Assembly (NCBI GenBank): GCA_964396895.1
Contig: CAYNGJ010000001.1
Coordinates: 124,001-188,000 of the forward strand
DNA: 64,000 nucleotides
Reading direction: 5' to 3'
Source: UBA2334 sp964396895
GTDB taxonomy: Bacteria; Pseudomonadota; Gammaproteobacteria; Burkholderiales; Burkholderiaceae_C
Of the stretch, positions 33,982-43,300 are shown one piece after another; within the stretch, counting starts at the first letter, position 1, and every line of letters starts with the position of its first letter. The translations under genes and the position numbers were made by a program. The notes under the pieces were generated by a model, which was not told where the DNA came from, searched no databases, and saw only the letters and a list, made by a program, of their open reading frames with translations.

Positions 33982-34818
33982 TCAGGCTGCTGCGTGCCGC
34001 TTGTCAAACACCAGGTCCCACACGCCGTGGCCCAGCTTCAGGCCGCGGTTTTCAAACTTGGTGAGCGGGCGGTAGTCGGGTTTGGGGGCGTAGCCGCCCA
34101 AGGCTGGGTCGGAGCTGGTGTTGAGCAGGCTGGGCTCGGCAGCCAGCACTTCCAGCATTTGTTGGGCGTAGGGTTCCCAGTCGGTGGCGCAGTGCAGGTA
34201 GCCGCCAGGCTTCAGGCGGGCGGCCAGTTTGGCCACCAGCGCGGGCTGGATGAGTCGGCGCTTGTTGTGCTTGGTTTTGTGCCAGGGGTCTGGAAAGAAG
34301 ATGTGCACACCGTCCAGCAGCGCACCCGTGCCATCGGGCGATGCGGTGGGCAGCATCTGCTCCAGCACCTCCACGGCATCGTGCTGCAGGATGCGGATGT
34401 TGCTTATGCCTTCTTCGCCACAGCGCTTGAGCAGGGCACCCACACCGGGTTCATGCACCTCGCAGCACAAAAAGTTGTCACCGGGGCGGGTCTGGGCAAT
34501 CCTGGCGGTGGCGTCGCCCATGCCAAAGCCAATTTCCAGCACCAGCGGGCCGCTGCGGCCAAAGGTGGCTGTCGGGTCCAGCAGGCAGTGGGGTGTGAAG
34601 GGCAGCAGAAACTGCGGGCCAAACTGTTCGAAGGCCTTGATTTGCCCGGTGCCCATGCGCCCAGCGCGCAGCACGTAGCTTTTGATGGTGCGCAGGTAAA
34701 CGCCTGGCGGCGGCGGTTTGTGCACGGGGCCCGGCGGGCGGGCTGCCTCAACGGGTGGTGTGGCAGCAGGGCTGGCAGCGGGCGCGGCAGTGGCGCTCTG
34801 GGGGCGTTCGGAGGTCAT
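33982..34818 (-). CDS. trmB: tRNA (guanine-N7-)-methyltransferase
   Basis: Makes m7G46 in tRNA. The 278-residue product has a Pro/Ala-rich N-terminal extension of about 45 residues, then RTIKSYVLRAGRMGTGQ. The SAM-binding LVLEIGFGMGDAT is near residue 102, followed by CCEVHEPGVGALL and the substrate-binding IFFPDPWHKTKHNKRR near residue 181, all typical of TrmB. The start was set at 34818 (MTSERP). An ATG at 34845 is also in frame. The stop is 38 bases from the convergent GGDEF/EAL gene. Confidence 0.93.
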   Translation of the reverse strand: MTSERPQSATAAPAASPAATPPVEAARPPGPVHKPPPPGVYLRTIKSYVLRAGRMGTGQIKAFEQFGPQFLLPFTPHCLLDPTATFGRSGPLVLEIGFGMGDATARIAQTRPGDNFLCCEVHEPGVGALLKRCGEEGISNIRILQHDAVEVLEQMLPTASPDGTGALLDGVHIFFPDPWHKTKHNKRRLIQPALVAKLAARLKPGGYLHCATDWEPYAQQMLEVLAAEPSLLNTSSDPALGGYAPKPDYRPLTKFENRGLKLGHGVWDLVFDKRHAAA

Positions 34819-34862
34819 GGTGTGGTCGCAAAGGAAGGCGTGCATTCTAGGGGTCGACCGGT

Positions 34863-35834
34863 TCAAGCCAGCCAGCGTGCGGCCCACCAGCTGACCCAAT
34901 CGGCCAGCGCCGCCCGGATGTGCCCGGGGGCGGCGGTGGTCACGGGGCCGGTGTGGTCATTGCCATTCCAGCGGGGCAGGCCCAGCACGGCGGCGGCGTC
35001 GTTGAGGGCGGACAAAGGGTCGCTCAGGTCCAGCGGCGCGGCACCGTTTTGTTTGCTGAGTTTTTCGCCATTGGCACCCAGCACCAATGGCGTGTGCAGG
35101 TGGCTCGGGTGGGGCAGGCCCAGCGCGTGTTGCAGCAGGAGTTGCCGGGGGGTGTTGTCGGCCAGGTCGGCCCCGCGCACCACGTGGGTGATGCCCTGGG
35201 CCGCGTCGTCCACCACCACGGCCAGTTGGTAGGCCCACAGCCCATCGGCCCGTTGCAGCACAAAGTCACCCACCTGTTGGGCGACGTTCTGGGTGTGCCA
35301 GCCGCTCAGGCGGTCGTGCCAGTGCCATTCGTTGTTTGAAAAAAAAGGAGCATTAAATTCAATGAATTCATGCGCTGGATGCACATTTTGTTCTAAATGT
35401 CCTGTGGTCAACAGTCGCCAGGCCCGACCAGGGCGGCCGCCAGTGCCTGCGCGGCAGGTGCCGGGGTAGCGCAGCTCGCCGTGCCGTTCCCGGCGTTCGC
35501 CGCCGCTGTGCAGCGCTTGGGCAATGTCCTTGCGGGTGCAGGCGCAGGGATAGGCCAGGCCGCCCGCCTGCAGTTGGCGCAGGGCCTGGGCATAGGCATC
35601 TCCCCGGGTGGACTGCACCCACACCGGTCCGTCGCTCAGCAGGTCGCAGGTGGCCAGCTGGTGCAGGATGTGCGCGGCTGCGCCGGGTGTGCAGCGGGGG
35701 GCGTCCACGTCCTCCATGCGCACCAACCACCGGCCACCGTGGGCGCGTGCGTCCAGCCAGCTGGCCAGCGCCGCCACCAGCGACCCGGCGTGCAAAGGGC
35801 CCGTGGGCGAGGGGGCGAATCGTCCGGTGTACAC
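34863..35834 (-). CDS. gluQ: Glutamyl-queuosine tRNA(Asp) synthetase
   Basis: GluQRS attaches glutamate to queuosine in tRNA-Asp. The product, about 323 residues, has the class I signature TGRFAPSPTGPLHAGSL at its N-terminus, RMEDVDAPR, and the KLSKQNGA (KMSKS-type) motif near residue 267. It also carries the CACTRKD metal site region. No in-frame ATG precedes the signature closely, so the GTG at 35834 is chosen. An insertion around residues 146-165 is coded by an AT-rich repeat and is absent from the normal family pattern. The frame is intact, so it is probably functional. Confidence 0.88.
   Translation of the reverse strand: MYTGRFAPSPTGPLHAGSLVAALASWLDARAHGGRWLVRMEDVDAPRCTPGAAAHILHQLATCDLLSDGPVWVQSTRGDAYAQALRQLQAGGLAYPCACTRKDIAQALHSGGERRERHGELRYPGTCRAGTGGRPGRAWRLLTTGHLEQNVHPAHEFIEFNAPFFSNNEWHWHDRLSGWHTQNVAQQVGDFVLQRADGLWAYQLAVVVDDAAQGITHVVRGADLADNTPRQLLLQHALGLPHPSHLHTPLVLGANGEKLSKQNGAAPLDLSDPLSALNDAAAVLGLPRWNGNDHTGPVTTAAPGHIRAALADWVSWWAARWLA
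35339..35398 (+). repeat. AT-rich dispersed element, copy 7, inside gluQ
   Basis: GGAGCATTAAATTCAATG, then TCATGCGCTGGATGCACATTT. It is antisense to gluQ, with no stop in the gluQ frame, and codes a Phe/Asn/Glu/His-rich stretch between two conserved blocks. Confidence 0.6.
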
Positions 35835-35872
35835 GGTGGTGTGGCCCCCGCAACGGGGGCGCCAGCCATGCC

Positions 35873-37012
35873 TCAGGCGATGGCCAGGGCGAGTTCCAGA
35901 CCGGAGATGAAAGCGTCTTCCACCCGGTGGCCCAGGCACCAGTCGCCGCACACCCCAAGGTTCAATTCGGGCGACCACACAAAGGCTTGCCCCAGGGGTG
36001 TCTGGGTCTGGGCAAAGCGCCAGCGGTGCACCACGGCGTGGCTGGGCTCGGCGCGGATGCCGGTGACTTCCGAGAAGGCCTTGCGCAACTTGGCGGTGAC
36101 GCGCTGGGGATCGTCTTCCAGGTGCTCGGCGGACCAGGCGGGGCTGGCCTGAATGGTCCAGCGCTCGATGTGCTCGCGCCGGGGCTTGCTGCCCTCGCGG
36201 GCCAGCCAGCTGATGCGGTGGTGGGTGCTGCGGGCGGCGTTCCATTGCGGGCCCAGGTGCGGCAGGCCGGGTTGTGCGGCGTGGGGGAACGCCAGCATCA
36301 GGGTCCAGCAAGGGGCCACGGTGACGGTCTGCAAAGCCTGCACGATGGTTTGGCCCGCCCCTTTTTCCAGGCCGGAGGCGCGCAACAAATCCTGTACCTG
36401 CATGTGGGGCAGGGCCAGCACGACTTGGTCAAAGCCGCTGGCAATGCCCTGGGCACCCTCTGTGGTTTGGTCTTCGGTGTGCAGTTGCCAGCCGTTGGGG
36501 CGAATGGGGTCGCGGCTGAGGCGGACCACACGGGTGTTGAGTTGCACGCTGGCGCCCTGCTGGGGGGCCTGGGCGTGGGTGGGGTCGGCCAGCGGCTGGG
36601 CCCAGGTGCGCACCAGGGCATTCATGCCGGGGGTGGCCACGTAATGGGCCTCGCGCCGGGGTGGTGTGGTGGCCAGCACATGGCCCAGGGCGTCGAGCAC
36701 GCGCACGGTGTTGGCGCTCCAGGGCAGCACCACGTCTGGTGTGGTTTGCAGGGCCAGGGCAAAGCGCTCGTCGCGCACGGTGAAGTACTGGGCCCCATGG
36801 TCAAAACTGCCGAATTCGGTCTGGCGGGTGGACATGCGCCCTCCAAAGCCCCGGCTTTTTTCGAACAGCGTGACGTGACAGCCCGCCTGGGCCAGCGTGC
36901 GGGCGCAGGCAACGCCTGCCATGCCGGCACCCACCACCGCCACGCGGCGTGGACCCTGGCTGGCAGCGGGTGTGCGCTTGGCACGTGGGGCGGGTGATTT
37001 GTTTTTGGCCAT
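35873..37012 (-). CDS. FAD-dependent oxidoreductase, renalase/amine oxidase-like
   Basis: A 379-residue flavoprotein. After a basic N-terminal tail it shows the dinucleotide-binding motif VAVVGAGMAGVACARTL (about residues 23-39), then FEKSRGFGGRMSTR and FDHGAQYFT, which are typical of bacterial renalase-like proteins. A C-terminal FAD-contacting block GVCGDWCLGHRVEDAFISG is present. A strong AGGAGA ribosome site precedes the ATG at 37012. The substrate is not known. The gene precedes gluQ and may share its transcript. Confidence 0.85.
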   Translation of the reverse strand: MAKNKSPAPRAKRTPAASQGPRRVAVVGAGMAGVACARTLAQAGCHVTLFEKSRGFGGRMSTRQTEFGSFDHGAQYFTVRDERFALALQTTPDVVLPWSANTVRVLDALGHVLATTPPRREAHYVATPGMNALVRTWAQPLADPTHAQAPQQGASVQLNTRVVRLSRDPIRPNGWQLHTEDQTTEGAQGIASGFDQVVLALPHMQVQDLLRASGLEKGAGQTIVQALQTVTVAPCWTLMLAFPHAAQPGLPHLGPQWNAARSTHHRISWLAREGSKPRREHIERWTIQASPAWSAEHLEDDPQRVTAKLRKAFSEVTGIRAEPSHAVVHRWRFAQTQTPLGQAFVWSPELNLGVCGDWCLGHRVEDAFISGLELALAIA

Positions 37013-37090
37013 GTGGGGGTCTCCTGTTGACGGCTACTGTAGCAGCGACGGGCAGGGTGGACGAGCCAGATGGCGGGCTGACCAGCGGAT

Positions 37091-38089
37091 TCAGACCGGG
37101 GTGTAGCGGTTGAGCAGGCCCAGGCGGGTCTGGGGGTGACCCAGTTGGGCCAGCCACCACTGCAGCGCCTTACCCTGCAGTGAGGCCGAGCCCGGCGATG
37201 ACCCGGCGCCAGGGCCATTGCGCCAGGCGTAGCCCACGCGGGCCACGCGTGAGCCACGCTGGGTGTGCTTGAGCACCAGCCGACCGGCATCGGCATGAAC
37301 CTGGGCCATGGGCAGGGGCAAAAATCCACAGGCAATGCCGCGCAGCTGGGCTTGCAACTTGTGCTCCATGGTGGGCACGGTCAGCACCTCCTGGCCCGAC
37401 AGCAGTCCGATGGAGAGCCCGCTGCCTCGCTGGGTGGTGTCGGCCACAGCCACCACGCGGTGCTGGCCAATCAGGGCATCGCTCAGGGGTTCCGGCAGCT
37501 CAGCCAGGGGGTGGTGCGGTGCCACGGCAAACACAAAGGGCACTTCGCCCAGGGGCAGCGACTGAAAGCCCGCGTAGGCACTGCCGTCGGTGGTCACGCC
37601 CAGGGCCAGGTCCGATTTGCCGCTGATGAGTGACTCCAGCGTGCCGGTCATGGTTTCTTCCCGCAGCCGCAGCCGGGTGGGGGCACCCAGTTCGTAGAAC
37701 GCCTCGCACAGTTCAAACAGCGTGCTGCGTGAAATCAGGTTGTCCGCCGCCACCGTGAACTGCGGCTCCCAGCCCGTGGCCACCCGCTTGACGCGCAGGG
37801 CCACAGCGTCGAGCTCGCGCAGCAGGTGTTCGCCGCTGCGCAGCAATTCGGCCCCAGCGGGGGTGATGCGTGCCTGTCGGGCGCTGCGGTCGAACAGCAG
37901 CACATCCAGGGCGTCTTCGACTTGGCGCACGCGGTAGGTGAGGGCGCTGGGCACCAGACCCAGTTCACGGGCCGCCGCCGCCATGCTGCCGGTGCGGGTG
38001 ACGGCCTCAATGAGGGCCAGGTTCTCGGGCGACAGCACTGCCCGGGTGGACGGGGTGTGGCGGGGTGTTTGGTCCAACAATTTGGTCAT
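37091..38089 (-). CDS. LysR family transcriptional regulator
   Basis: A 332-residue LysR regulator with an N-terminal helix-turn-helix (NLALIEAVTRTGSMAAAARE, then PSALTYRVRQVEDALDVLLF) and a C-terminal substrate-binding domain. It is divergent from a pirin gene, as YhaJ is from the pirin gene yhaK in Escherichia coli, so control of pirin is likely. The ATG at 38089 has an A-rich GA sequence before it. An upstream ATG at 38101 is also possible. A palindromic T-N11-A box lies in the shared promoter. Confidence 0.88.
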   Translation of the reverse strand: MTKLLDQTPRHTPSTRAVLSPENLALIEAVTRTGSMAAAARELGLVPSALTYRVRQVEDALDVLLFDRSARQARITPAGAELLRSGEHLLRELDAVALRVKRVATGWEPQFTVAADNLISRSTLFELCEAFYELGAPTRLRLREETMTGTLESLISGKSDLALGVTTDGSAYAGFQSLPLGEVPFVFAVAPHHPLAELPEPLSDALIGQHRVVAVADTTQRGSGLSIGLLSGQEVLTVPTMEHKLQAQLRGIACGFLPLPMAQVHADAGRLVLKHTQRGSRVARVGYAWRNGPGAGSSPGSASLQGKALQWWLAQLGHPQTRLGLLNRYTPV

Positions 38090-38117
38090 TCTTTTTTGCA
38101 TACTGATGGTGTTTCAG

Positions 38118-38132
38118 TTCAATGCAGTTGAA
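38118..38132. promoter_or_regulatory. LysR-type T-N11-A box
   Basis: TTCAA-TGCAG-TTGAA is a perfect palindrome that fits the LysR consensus T-N11-A. It lies 28 bases upstream of the LysR start and within the 186-base divergent region shared with pirin. It is a probable autoregulatory site. Confidence 0.55.
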
Positions 38133-38275
38133 TGTTGCCATCAAAACCCTGAACACACCTCAGGCCCGGGCGCGCCCACAATTGAGTCATGGTCAAGCCA
38201 TGGGCGGTGAGCGGCGGCACATGTCACCGCGCTCTCCCGGCTACGACCCCCACCCCGCTGAAAAGGATTGGCCAG

Positions 38276-38977
38276 ATGCACCACCTCAGACGCGCCAAAG
38301 ATCGTGGCCATGCCGATCACGGCTGGCTGCAAAGCGCCCACTCGTTTTCGTTTGCTGACTACCTGGACCCCGCCTGGATGGGCTGGGGCAACCTGCGTGT
38401 CATCAATGACGACGTGGTGGCCCCCGGCACCGGCTTTGGCACCCACGGGCACCGGGACATGGAAATTGTCACGTACGTGCTGCAAGGTGAGTTGGCCCAC
38501 AAGGACAGCATGGGCAACGTGGAAACCATTGCGCCCGGTGAAGTGCAGCGCATGAGCGCGGGCAGCGGCGTGCGCCACAGCGAATTCAACCCAGCTCACC
38601 AGGGTGTCACCCACCTGTTGCAGATCTGGATTGAGCCCCACATGCGCGGCGTGACGCCGAGCTACGAGCAGACCCGTTTCCCCGATGCCGACAAGCGCGG
38701 CCGTCTGCGACTGGTGGCGTCGCCCGATGGGCTGGAGGGCGCTGTCACCATCCACGCCGATGCGCGGCTGTATGCCGGGCTGTTCAGCGGGGCCGAGCGC
38801 GCCGCCCTGGCGCTGGACCCGGCCCGCAAAGCCTATGTGCACCTGGTCAAGGGCCAGTTGACAGTGAATGGGCAGTTGCTGCAGGCGGGTGACGCCCTGG
38901 CCATGGCCCAGGAAGACCGTGTGGACCTGTCCGACGGGCAGGACGCCGAGGTGCTGGTGTTTGACCTGAGCGCCTAA
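38276..38977 (+). CDS. Pirin family protein
   Basis: A 233-residue bicupin protein. It shows the pirin pattern SFSFADYLDPAWMGWGNLRV and then the metal-binding GTHGHRDMEIVTYVLQGEL (about residues 57-75, with His and Glu ligands) and SGVRHSEFNP. Bacterial pirins are redox-type iron proteins, and some have quercetin dioxygenase activity. AAAAGGA precedes the ATG at 38276. It is divergent from the LysR gene and followed by a flavodoxin-like quinone reductase, suggesting a small redox-stress module. Confidence 0.92.
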   Translation: MHHLRRAKDRGHADHGWLQSAHSFSFADYLDPAWMGWGNLRVINDDVVAPGTGFGTHGHRDMEIVTYVLQGELAHKDSMGNVETIAPGEVQRMSAGSGVRHSEFNPAHQGVTHLLQIWIEPHMRGVTPSYEQTRFPDADKRGRLRLVASPDGLEGAVTIHADARLYAGLFSGAERAALALDPARKAYVHLVKGQLTVNGQLLQAGDALAMAQEDRVDLSDGQDAEVLVFDLSA

Positions 38978-39006
38978 GGGGCAAGGCCCAAGGCCCAGAA
39001 TTTTTT
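38972..39006 (+). terminator. Rho-independent terminator after pirin
   Basis: An imperfect stem GCCT/AGGC enclosing GGGC/GCCC (38979-38982 / 38986-38989) overlaps the pirin stop. It is followed six bases after the outer stem by TTTTTT (39001-39006). The stem is short, so strength is uncertain. Confidence 0.5.
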
Positions 39007-39058
39007 GTGCAACCGCGCCGGGCATGTCGCCCACCGCGCATTTTCAGGAGCATTCCCA

Positions 39059-39613
39059 ATGGCAAACATCGCCGTGGTTTATCACTCGGGTTACGGTCAC
39101 ACCCAGCGCATGGCGCAATCGGTGGCCGATGGCGCTGGCGCCGAACTGGTGGCCGTGGACGCCGATGGCAACGTCTCAGACGAGGGCTGGAGCACGCTGA
39201 ACGCGGCCGACGCCATCATCATGGGCAGCCCCACGTACATGGGTTCTGTCAGCTGGCAGTTCAAGAAGTTCGCCGATGCGTCCAGCAAGGCCTGGTTCAC
39301 CCAGGCCTGGAAAGACAAGGTGTTTGCCGGCTTCACCAACAGCGCCACCATGAACGGCGACAAGCACTCCACGCTGCACTACCTGTTCACCCTGGCCATG
39401 CAGCACAGCGGCATTTGGGTGGGCACAGGCCTGATGCCGGCCAACAGCAAGGCCGCGCAACGCAACGATGTGAACTACGTTGGCTCGTTTGCCGGTGCCA
39501 TGGCGCAAAGCCCGTCCGATGCCGGTGCCCACGAAATGCTGCCCGGCGACCTGGAAACCGCCCGCCTTTTTGGTGCACGCGTGGCCGAGGTCACCGCCCG
39601 CCTCAAGGGCTGA
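39059..39613 (+). CDS. WrbA-like flavodoxin-family NAD(P)H:quinone oxidoreductase
   Basis: A 184-residue flavodoxin-fold protein. The FMN phosphate loop is HSGYGHTQRMA (about residues 9-19), followed by IIMGSPTYMGSVSWQFKKF near residue 60 and FTNSATMNGDKHSTL near residue 98. These fit WrbA/NAD(P)H:quinone oxidoreductases that reduce quinones by two electrons. CAGGAG precedes the ATG at 39059. It lies 81 bases after pirin with a likely terminator between. Confidence 0.87.
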   Translation: MANIAVVYHSGYGHTQRMAQSVADGAGAELVAVDADGNVSDEGWSTLNAADAIIMGSPTYMGSVSWQFKKFADASSKAWFTQAWKDKVFAGFTNSATMNGDKHSTLHYLFTLAMQHSGIWVGTGLMPANSKAAQRNDVNYVGSFAGAMAQSPSDAGAHEMLPGDLETARLFGARVAEVTARLKG

Positions 39614-39620
39614 TCGCCAA

Positions 39621-39647
39621 AGCCCGCAGGGCAGGGGCCAGCGGGCT
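39621..39647 (+). terminator. 7-bp hairpin after the WrbA-like gene
   Basis: AGCCCGC (39621-39627) and GCGGGCT (39641-39647) are perfect inverted arms with a 13-base loop, 8 bases after the stop. No T-run follows and the right arm touches the -10-like sequence of the next gene. It could be a weak terminator or chance in GC-rich DNA. Confidence 0.4.
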
Positions 39648-39658
39648 ACCATCGGCGC

Positions 39659-40354
39659 ATGAAGATCATTGAACTCATGCCCTGGGCCGACTGGCTGGCG
39701 CTGCTGGGCTTGTTTGGCCTGTGGGCGGGCTACGCCCTGTTTGCCAGCCGCCAGGGGCAGCGCAAGCGCTCGTTGCTGGCCACCACCAACCTGTACCGGG
39801 GGCGCTGGATGCTCCAGGCGACATCGCGCGACCCGCGCATGCTGGACGGCCTCATCACCCAGAGCCTGTCGCACACGCCGTCGTTTTTTTCTTCCACCTC
39901 CATCCTGATCATCGGCGGCTTGCTGGCGGTGCTGGGCACCACGGACAAGGCGGTGGACCTGGTCAAGGACATGCCGTTTGCCCAGGCCACCAGCTTGCAG
40001 GTGTTCGAGCTCAAGCTGATGGTGCTGGTGGGCATTTTTGTGTACGCGTTTTTCCGGTTTTCGTGGTGCATGCGCCAGTACACGTTTGTGGCGCTCATCA
40101 TCGGCGCCATGCCGCCGCCGGAGGTGTTCGAGTCGGGCCAGGCCGACCGCCAGCTGTATGCCCAACGGGCGGCCGACGTGGTGGGTTCGGCGGCGGAAAC
40201 CTTCAACGACGGCCTGCGGGCCTACTATTTTTCGTTCGCCGCACTGGCTTGGTTTTTTTCACCCCTGGCCATGGTGGTGGCCACGGTGCTGGTGGTGGCG
40301 GTGCTCTACAGCCGCGAGTTCCACTCCGAGATATTGCTGATCCTGCGCGATTGA
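39659..40354 (+). CDS. DUF599 family membrane protein
   Basis: A 231-residue membrane protein of unknown function matching the DUF599 pattern. It has four likely helices (residues about 10-30, 78-98, 118-140 and 188-218) and the block YRGRWMLQATSRDPRMLDGL after the first. The ATG at 39659 has no ribosome site, and TACCAT ends 6 bases before it. It is followed by dnaE after 43 bases. Confidence 0.8.
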   Translation: MKIIELMPWADWLALLGLFGLWAGYALFASRQGQRKRSLLATTNLYRGRWMLQATSRDPRMLDGLITQSLSHTPSFFSSTSILIIGGLLAVLGTTDKAVDLVKDMPFAQATSLQVFELKLMVLVGIFVYAFFRFSWCMRQYTFVALIIGAMPPPEVFESGQADRQLYAQRAADVVGSAAETFNDGLRAYYFSFAALAWFFSPLAMVVATVLVVAVLYSREFHSEILLILRD

Positions 40355-40397
40355 TGGCGCGGCCGGTCTGGGCAGGGGGCTGCCTACAATCCGGTGC

Positions 40398-43300
40398 ATG
40401 TTTGTTCATTTGCGCCTGCACACCGAGTTTTCCGTCGTTGACGGTACCCTGAGAATCGACGATGTGGTGGCCGCCGCCGCTGCCGATGGCCAGCCGGCCT
40501 TGGGTTTGAGCGACCTGTCCAACCTGTTTGGCGCCATCAAGTTCTACAAGGCCGCGCGGGGCGCCGGAGTCAAGCCGGTGCTGGGCGCCGAGGTGTTGGT
40601 GCAGGGCCTGGGCGGCCCCGATGCCTTGCTGCCCGGCCAACCCGTTCCCCCCAATGCCCAGGCCTTGCCGCGTGTGCTGCTGCTGGTGCAGAACCACCAG
40701 GGCTACCTCAACCTGAGCGAGTTGCTGGCCAGGGGCTGGACGCAGAATGTCCAGCGCGACCAGGCGGTGCTGACCTGGGGGTGGCTGCAGGAGTTGAACG
40801 AAGGCCTCATTTTGCTCAGTGGTGCGGCCGCTGGCCCCATGGGGCAGGCGCTGCAAGCTGGTGACGAGGGGCGTGCGGCCGACCTGGCGCTGACCGCCGC
40901 TGGCGTGTTCCCCCACCGTTTTTACCTGGAACTGCAGCGCGCGGGTCGGCCCGACGACGAGCGTCTGGTGGTGTCCACCGTGCAACTGGCCGCCCGCTTG
41001 GGCTTGCCCGTGGTGGCCACCCACCCGGCCCAGTTTCTGGACCCCGACGGTTACGAGGCCCACGAGGCGCGGGTGTGCATTTCAGACGGTGAAATACTGG
41101 CCAACAACCGGCGGGTGCGCCGTTTCACCCGCGAGCAGTACTTTAAAAGCAGCGAGCAGATGCAGGCGCTGTTTGCCGATGTGCCCAGCGCGCTGGCCAA
41201 CACGGTGGAAATTGCCCGCCGCTGCAACCTGACGTTGGTGCTGGGCAAACCCCAGTTGCCCGACTTTCCGATCCCGCCCGTGGATGGGGTGGTGATGTCG
41301 GTGGAGGACTATTTCCGCCACGTCTCGCACGAGGGGCTGAAGGCACGCCTGGTGCACCTCTACCCCAAGGAAGCCGAGCGCGAGGCCCAGCGGCCGCGCT
41401 ATGTGGAGCGCCTGGAGTTTGAGCTGAACACCATTTTGAAGATGGGTTTTCCGGGCTACTTCCTCATCGTGTCGGACTTCATCAAGTGGGCCAAGGAAAA
41501 CGGTTGTCCCGTGGGACCGGGCCGGGGTTCGGGTGCTGGCTCGCTGGTGGCGTACGCGCTGCTCATCACCGACCTGGACCCCTTGCAGTACAACCTGCTG
41601 TTCGAGCGTTTTCTGAACCCCGAGCGGGTGTCGATGCCCGACTTTGACATTGACTTTTGCCAGTCCAACCGCGACCGGGTGATCGACTATGTGAAGGACA
41701 AGTACGGCAAGAACGCGGTGAGCCAAATCGCCACCTTCGGCACCATGGCGGCGCGCGCCGCCATCCGCGACGTGGGCCGGGTGCTCGACTTCAGCTATGG
41801 TTTTTGCGACGGCATCAGCAAGCTCATCCCCAACAAACCGGGCATGAGCGTGACCCTGCAGTACCCGCCCGATCCGCCCAAAGATGGTGACAAAAACAAC
41901 TACGCCATCAGCATGGAGCCCGAGCTGGCCCGGCGCATTGCGCAGGAAGAGGACGTCAAAACCCTGATCGAACTGGCCCAGCAGCTGGAGGGCATGACCC
42001 GCAACATCGGCATGCACGCCGGTGGTGTGCTGATTGCACCGGGCAAGCTGACCGACTTTTGCCCGCTGTACCAGCAGCCCGGCAGCACCTCGGCCGTCAG
42101 CCAGTACGACAAGGACGACGTGGAGGCCGTGGGTCTGGTCAAGTTTGACTTTTTGGGCCTGGCCACGCTCACCATTTTGGAAATTGCGCGCCAGTTCATC
42201 GTCCAGCGCCACAAGGGGCAGGAGAATTTTGCGTTCGAGAACGTACCGCTGGACGACCGCGCCACCTACAAGCTGTTTGCCGATGGCAAAACAGAGGCCG
42301 TGTTCCAGTTTGAAAGCCGGGGCATGCAGGGCATGCTGCGCGACGCCAAGCCCACCCGCCTGGAAGACCTGATTGCCCTGAACGCCCTGTACCGCCCGGG
42401 CCCCATGGACCTGATTCCCAGCTTCGTGGCGCGCAAGCATGGGCGCGAGGTCATTGAGTACCCGCATCCGCTGGTGGCGGAGATGCTGTCCGAGACCTAC
42501 GGCATCATGGTGTACCAAGAGCAGGTGATGCAGACCGCCCAAATTTTGGGCGGCTACAGCCTGGGTGGTGCCGACATGCTGCGCCGGGCCATGGGCAAGA
42601 AAAAGGCCGAGGAAATGGCCGAGCACCGCGCCATCTTCCGTGCCGGGGCGGCCAAGAACGACATCAGCGAGACCAAGGCCGACGAGGTGTTCGACCTGAT
42701 GGAGAAGTTCGCCGGCTACGGCTTCAACAAGTCGCATGCCGCCGCCTACTCGCTGCTGGCCTACCACACGGGCTGGCTCAAGGTGCACTACACGGCCGAG
42801 TTCTACGCCGCCAACATGACGGTGGAAATGGACAACACCGACAAGCTGAAGGTGCTGCACGCCGACGCGCTGGGCTTTGGCATCAGCTTTGAGCCGCCCG
42901 ATGTCAACCGCAGCCGCCACCGGTTTGAGCCAGTGTCTGACACTTGTGTGCGCTACGGGCTGGGGGCCATCAAGGGCTCTGGCGAACAGGCCATTGAGAC
43001 CATCGTGGCCGCGCGCGAGGCTGGAGGGCCCTTCACCTCGCTGTTCGATTTTTGCTGCCGGGTGGACAAGGGCCGGGTGAACAAGCGCACCGTCGAGGCG
43101 CTGATCAAGGCCGGTGCGTTCGACGCCATCCACCGCCACCGCGCGGCGCTGCTGGCCAGCGTGGAGCGTGCGTTTGACTTTGCCGCCGCCGCGTCTGCCA
43201 ACGAGCACCAGGGCGGCCTGTTCGACATGTTCGACGACGGCGACAGCCACGGCAGCAGCACCCAGGAGCCCGACCTGGTGGATTGCGCGCCCTGGGGCAT

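Noticed and set aside
34863..35834. gluQ as a pseudogene because of the AT-rich insert and lack of an ATG
   Set aside because: The frame is open throughout, both signature motifs are intact, and a GTG start is acceptable.
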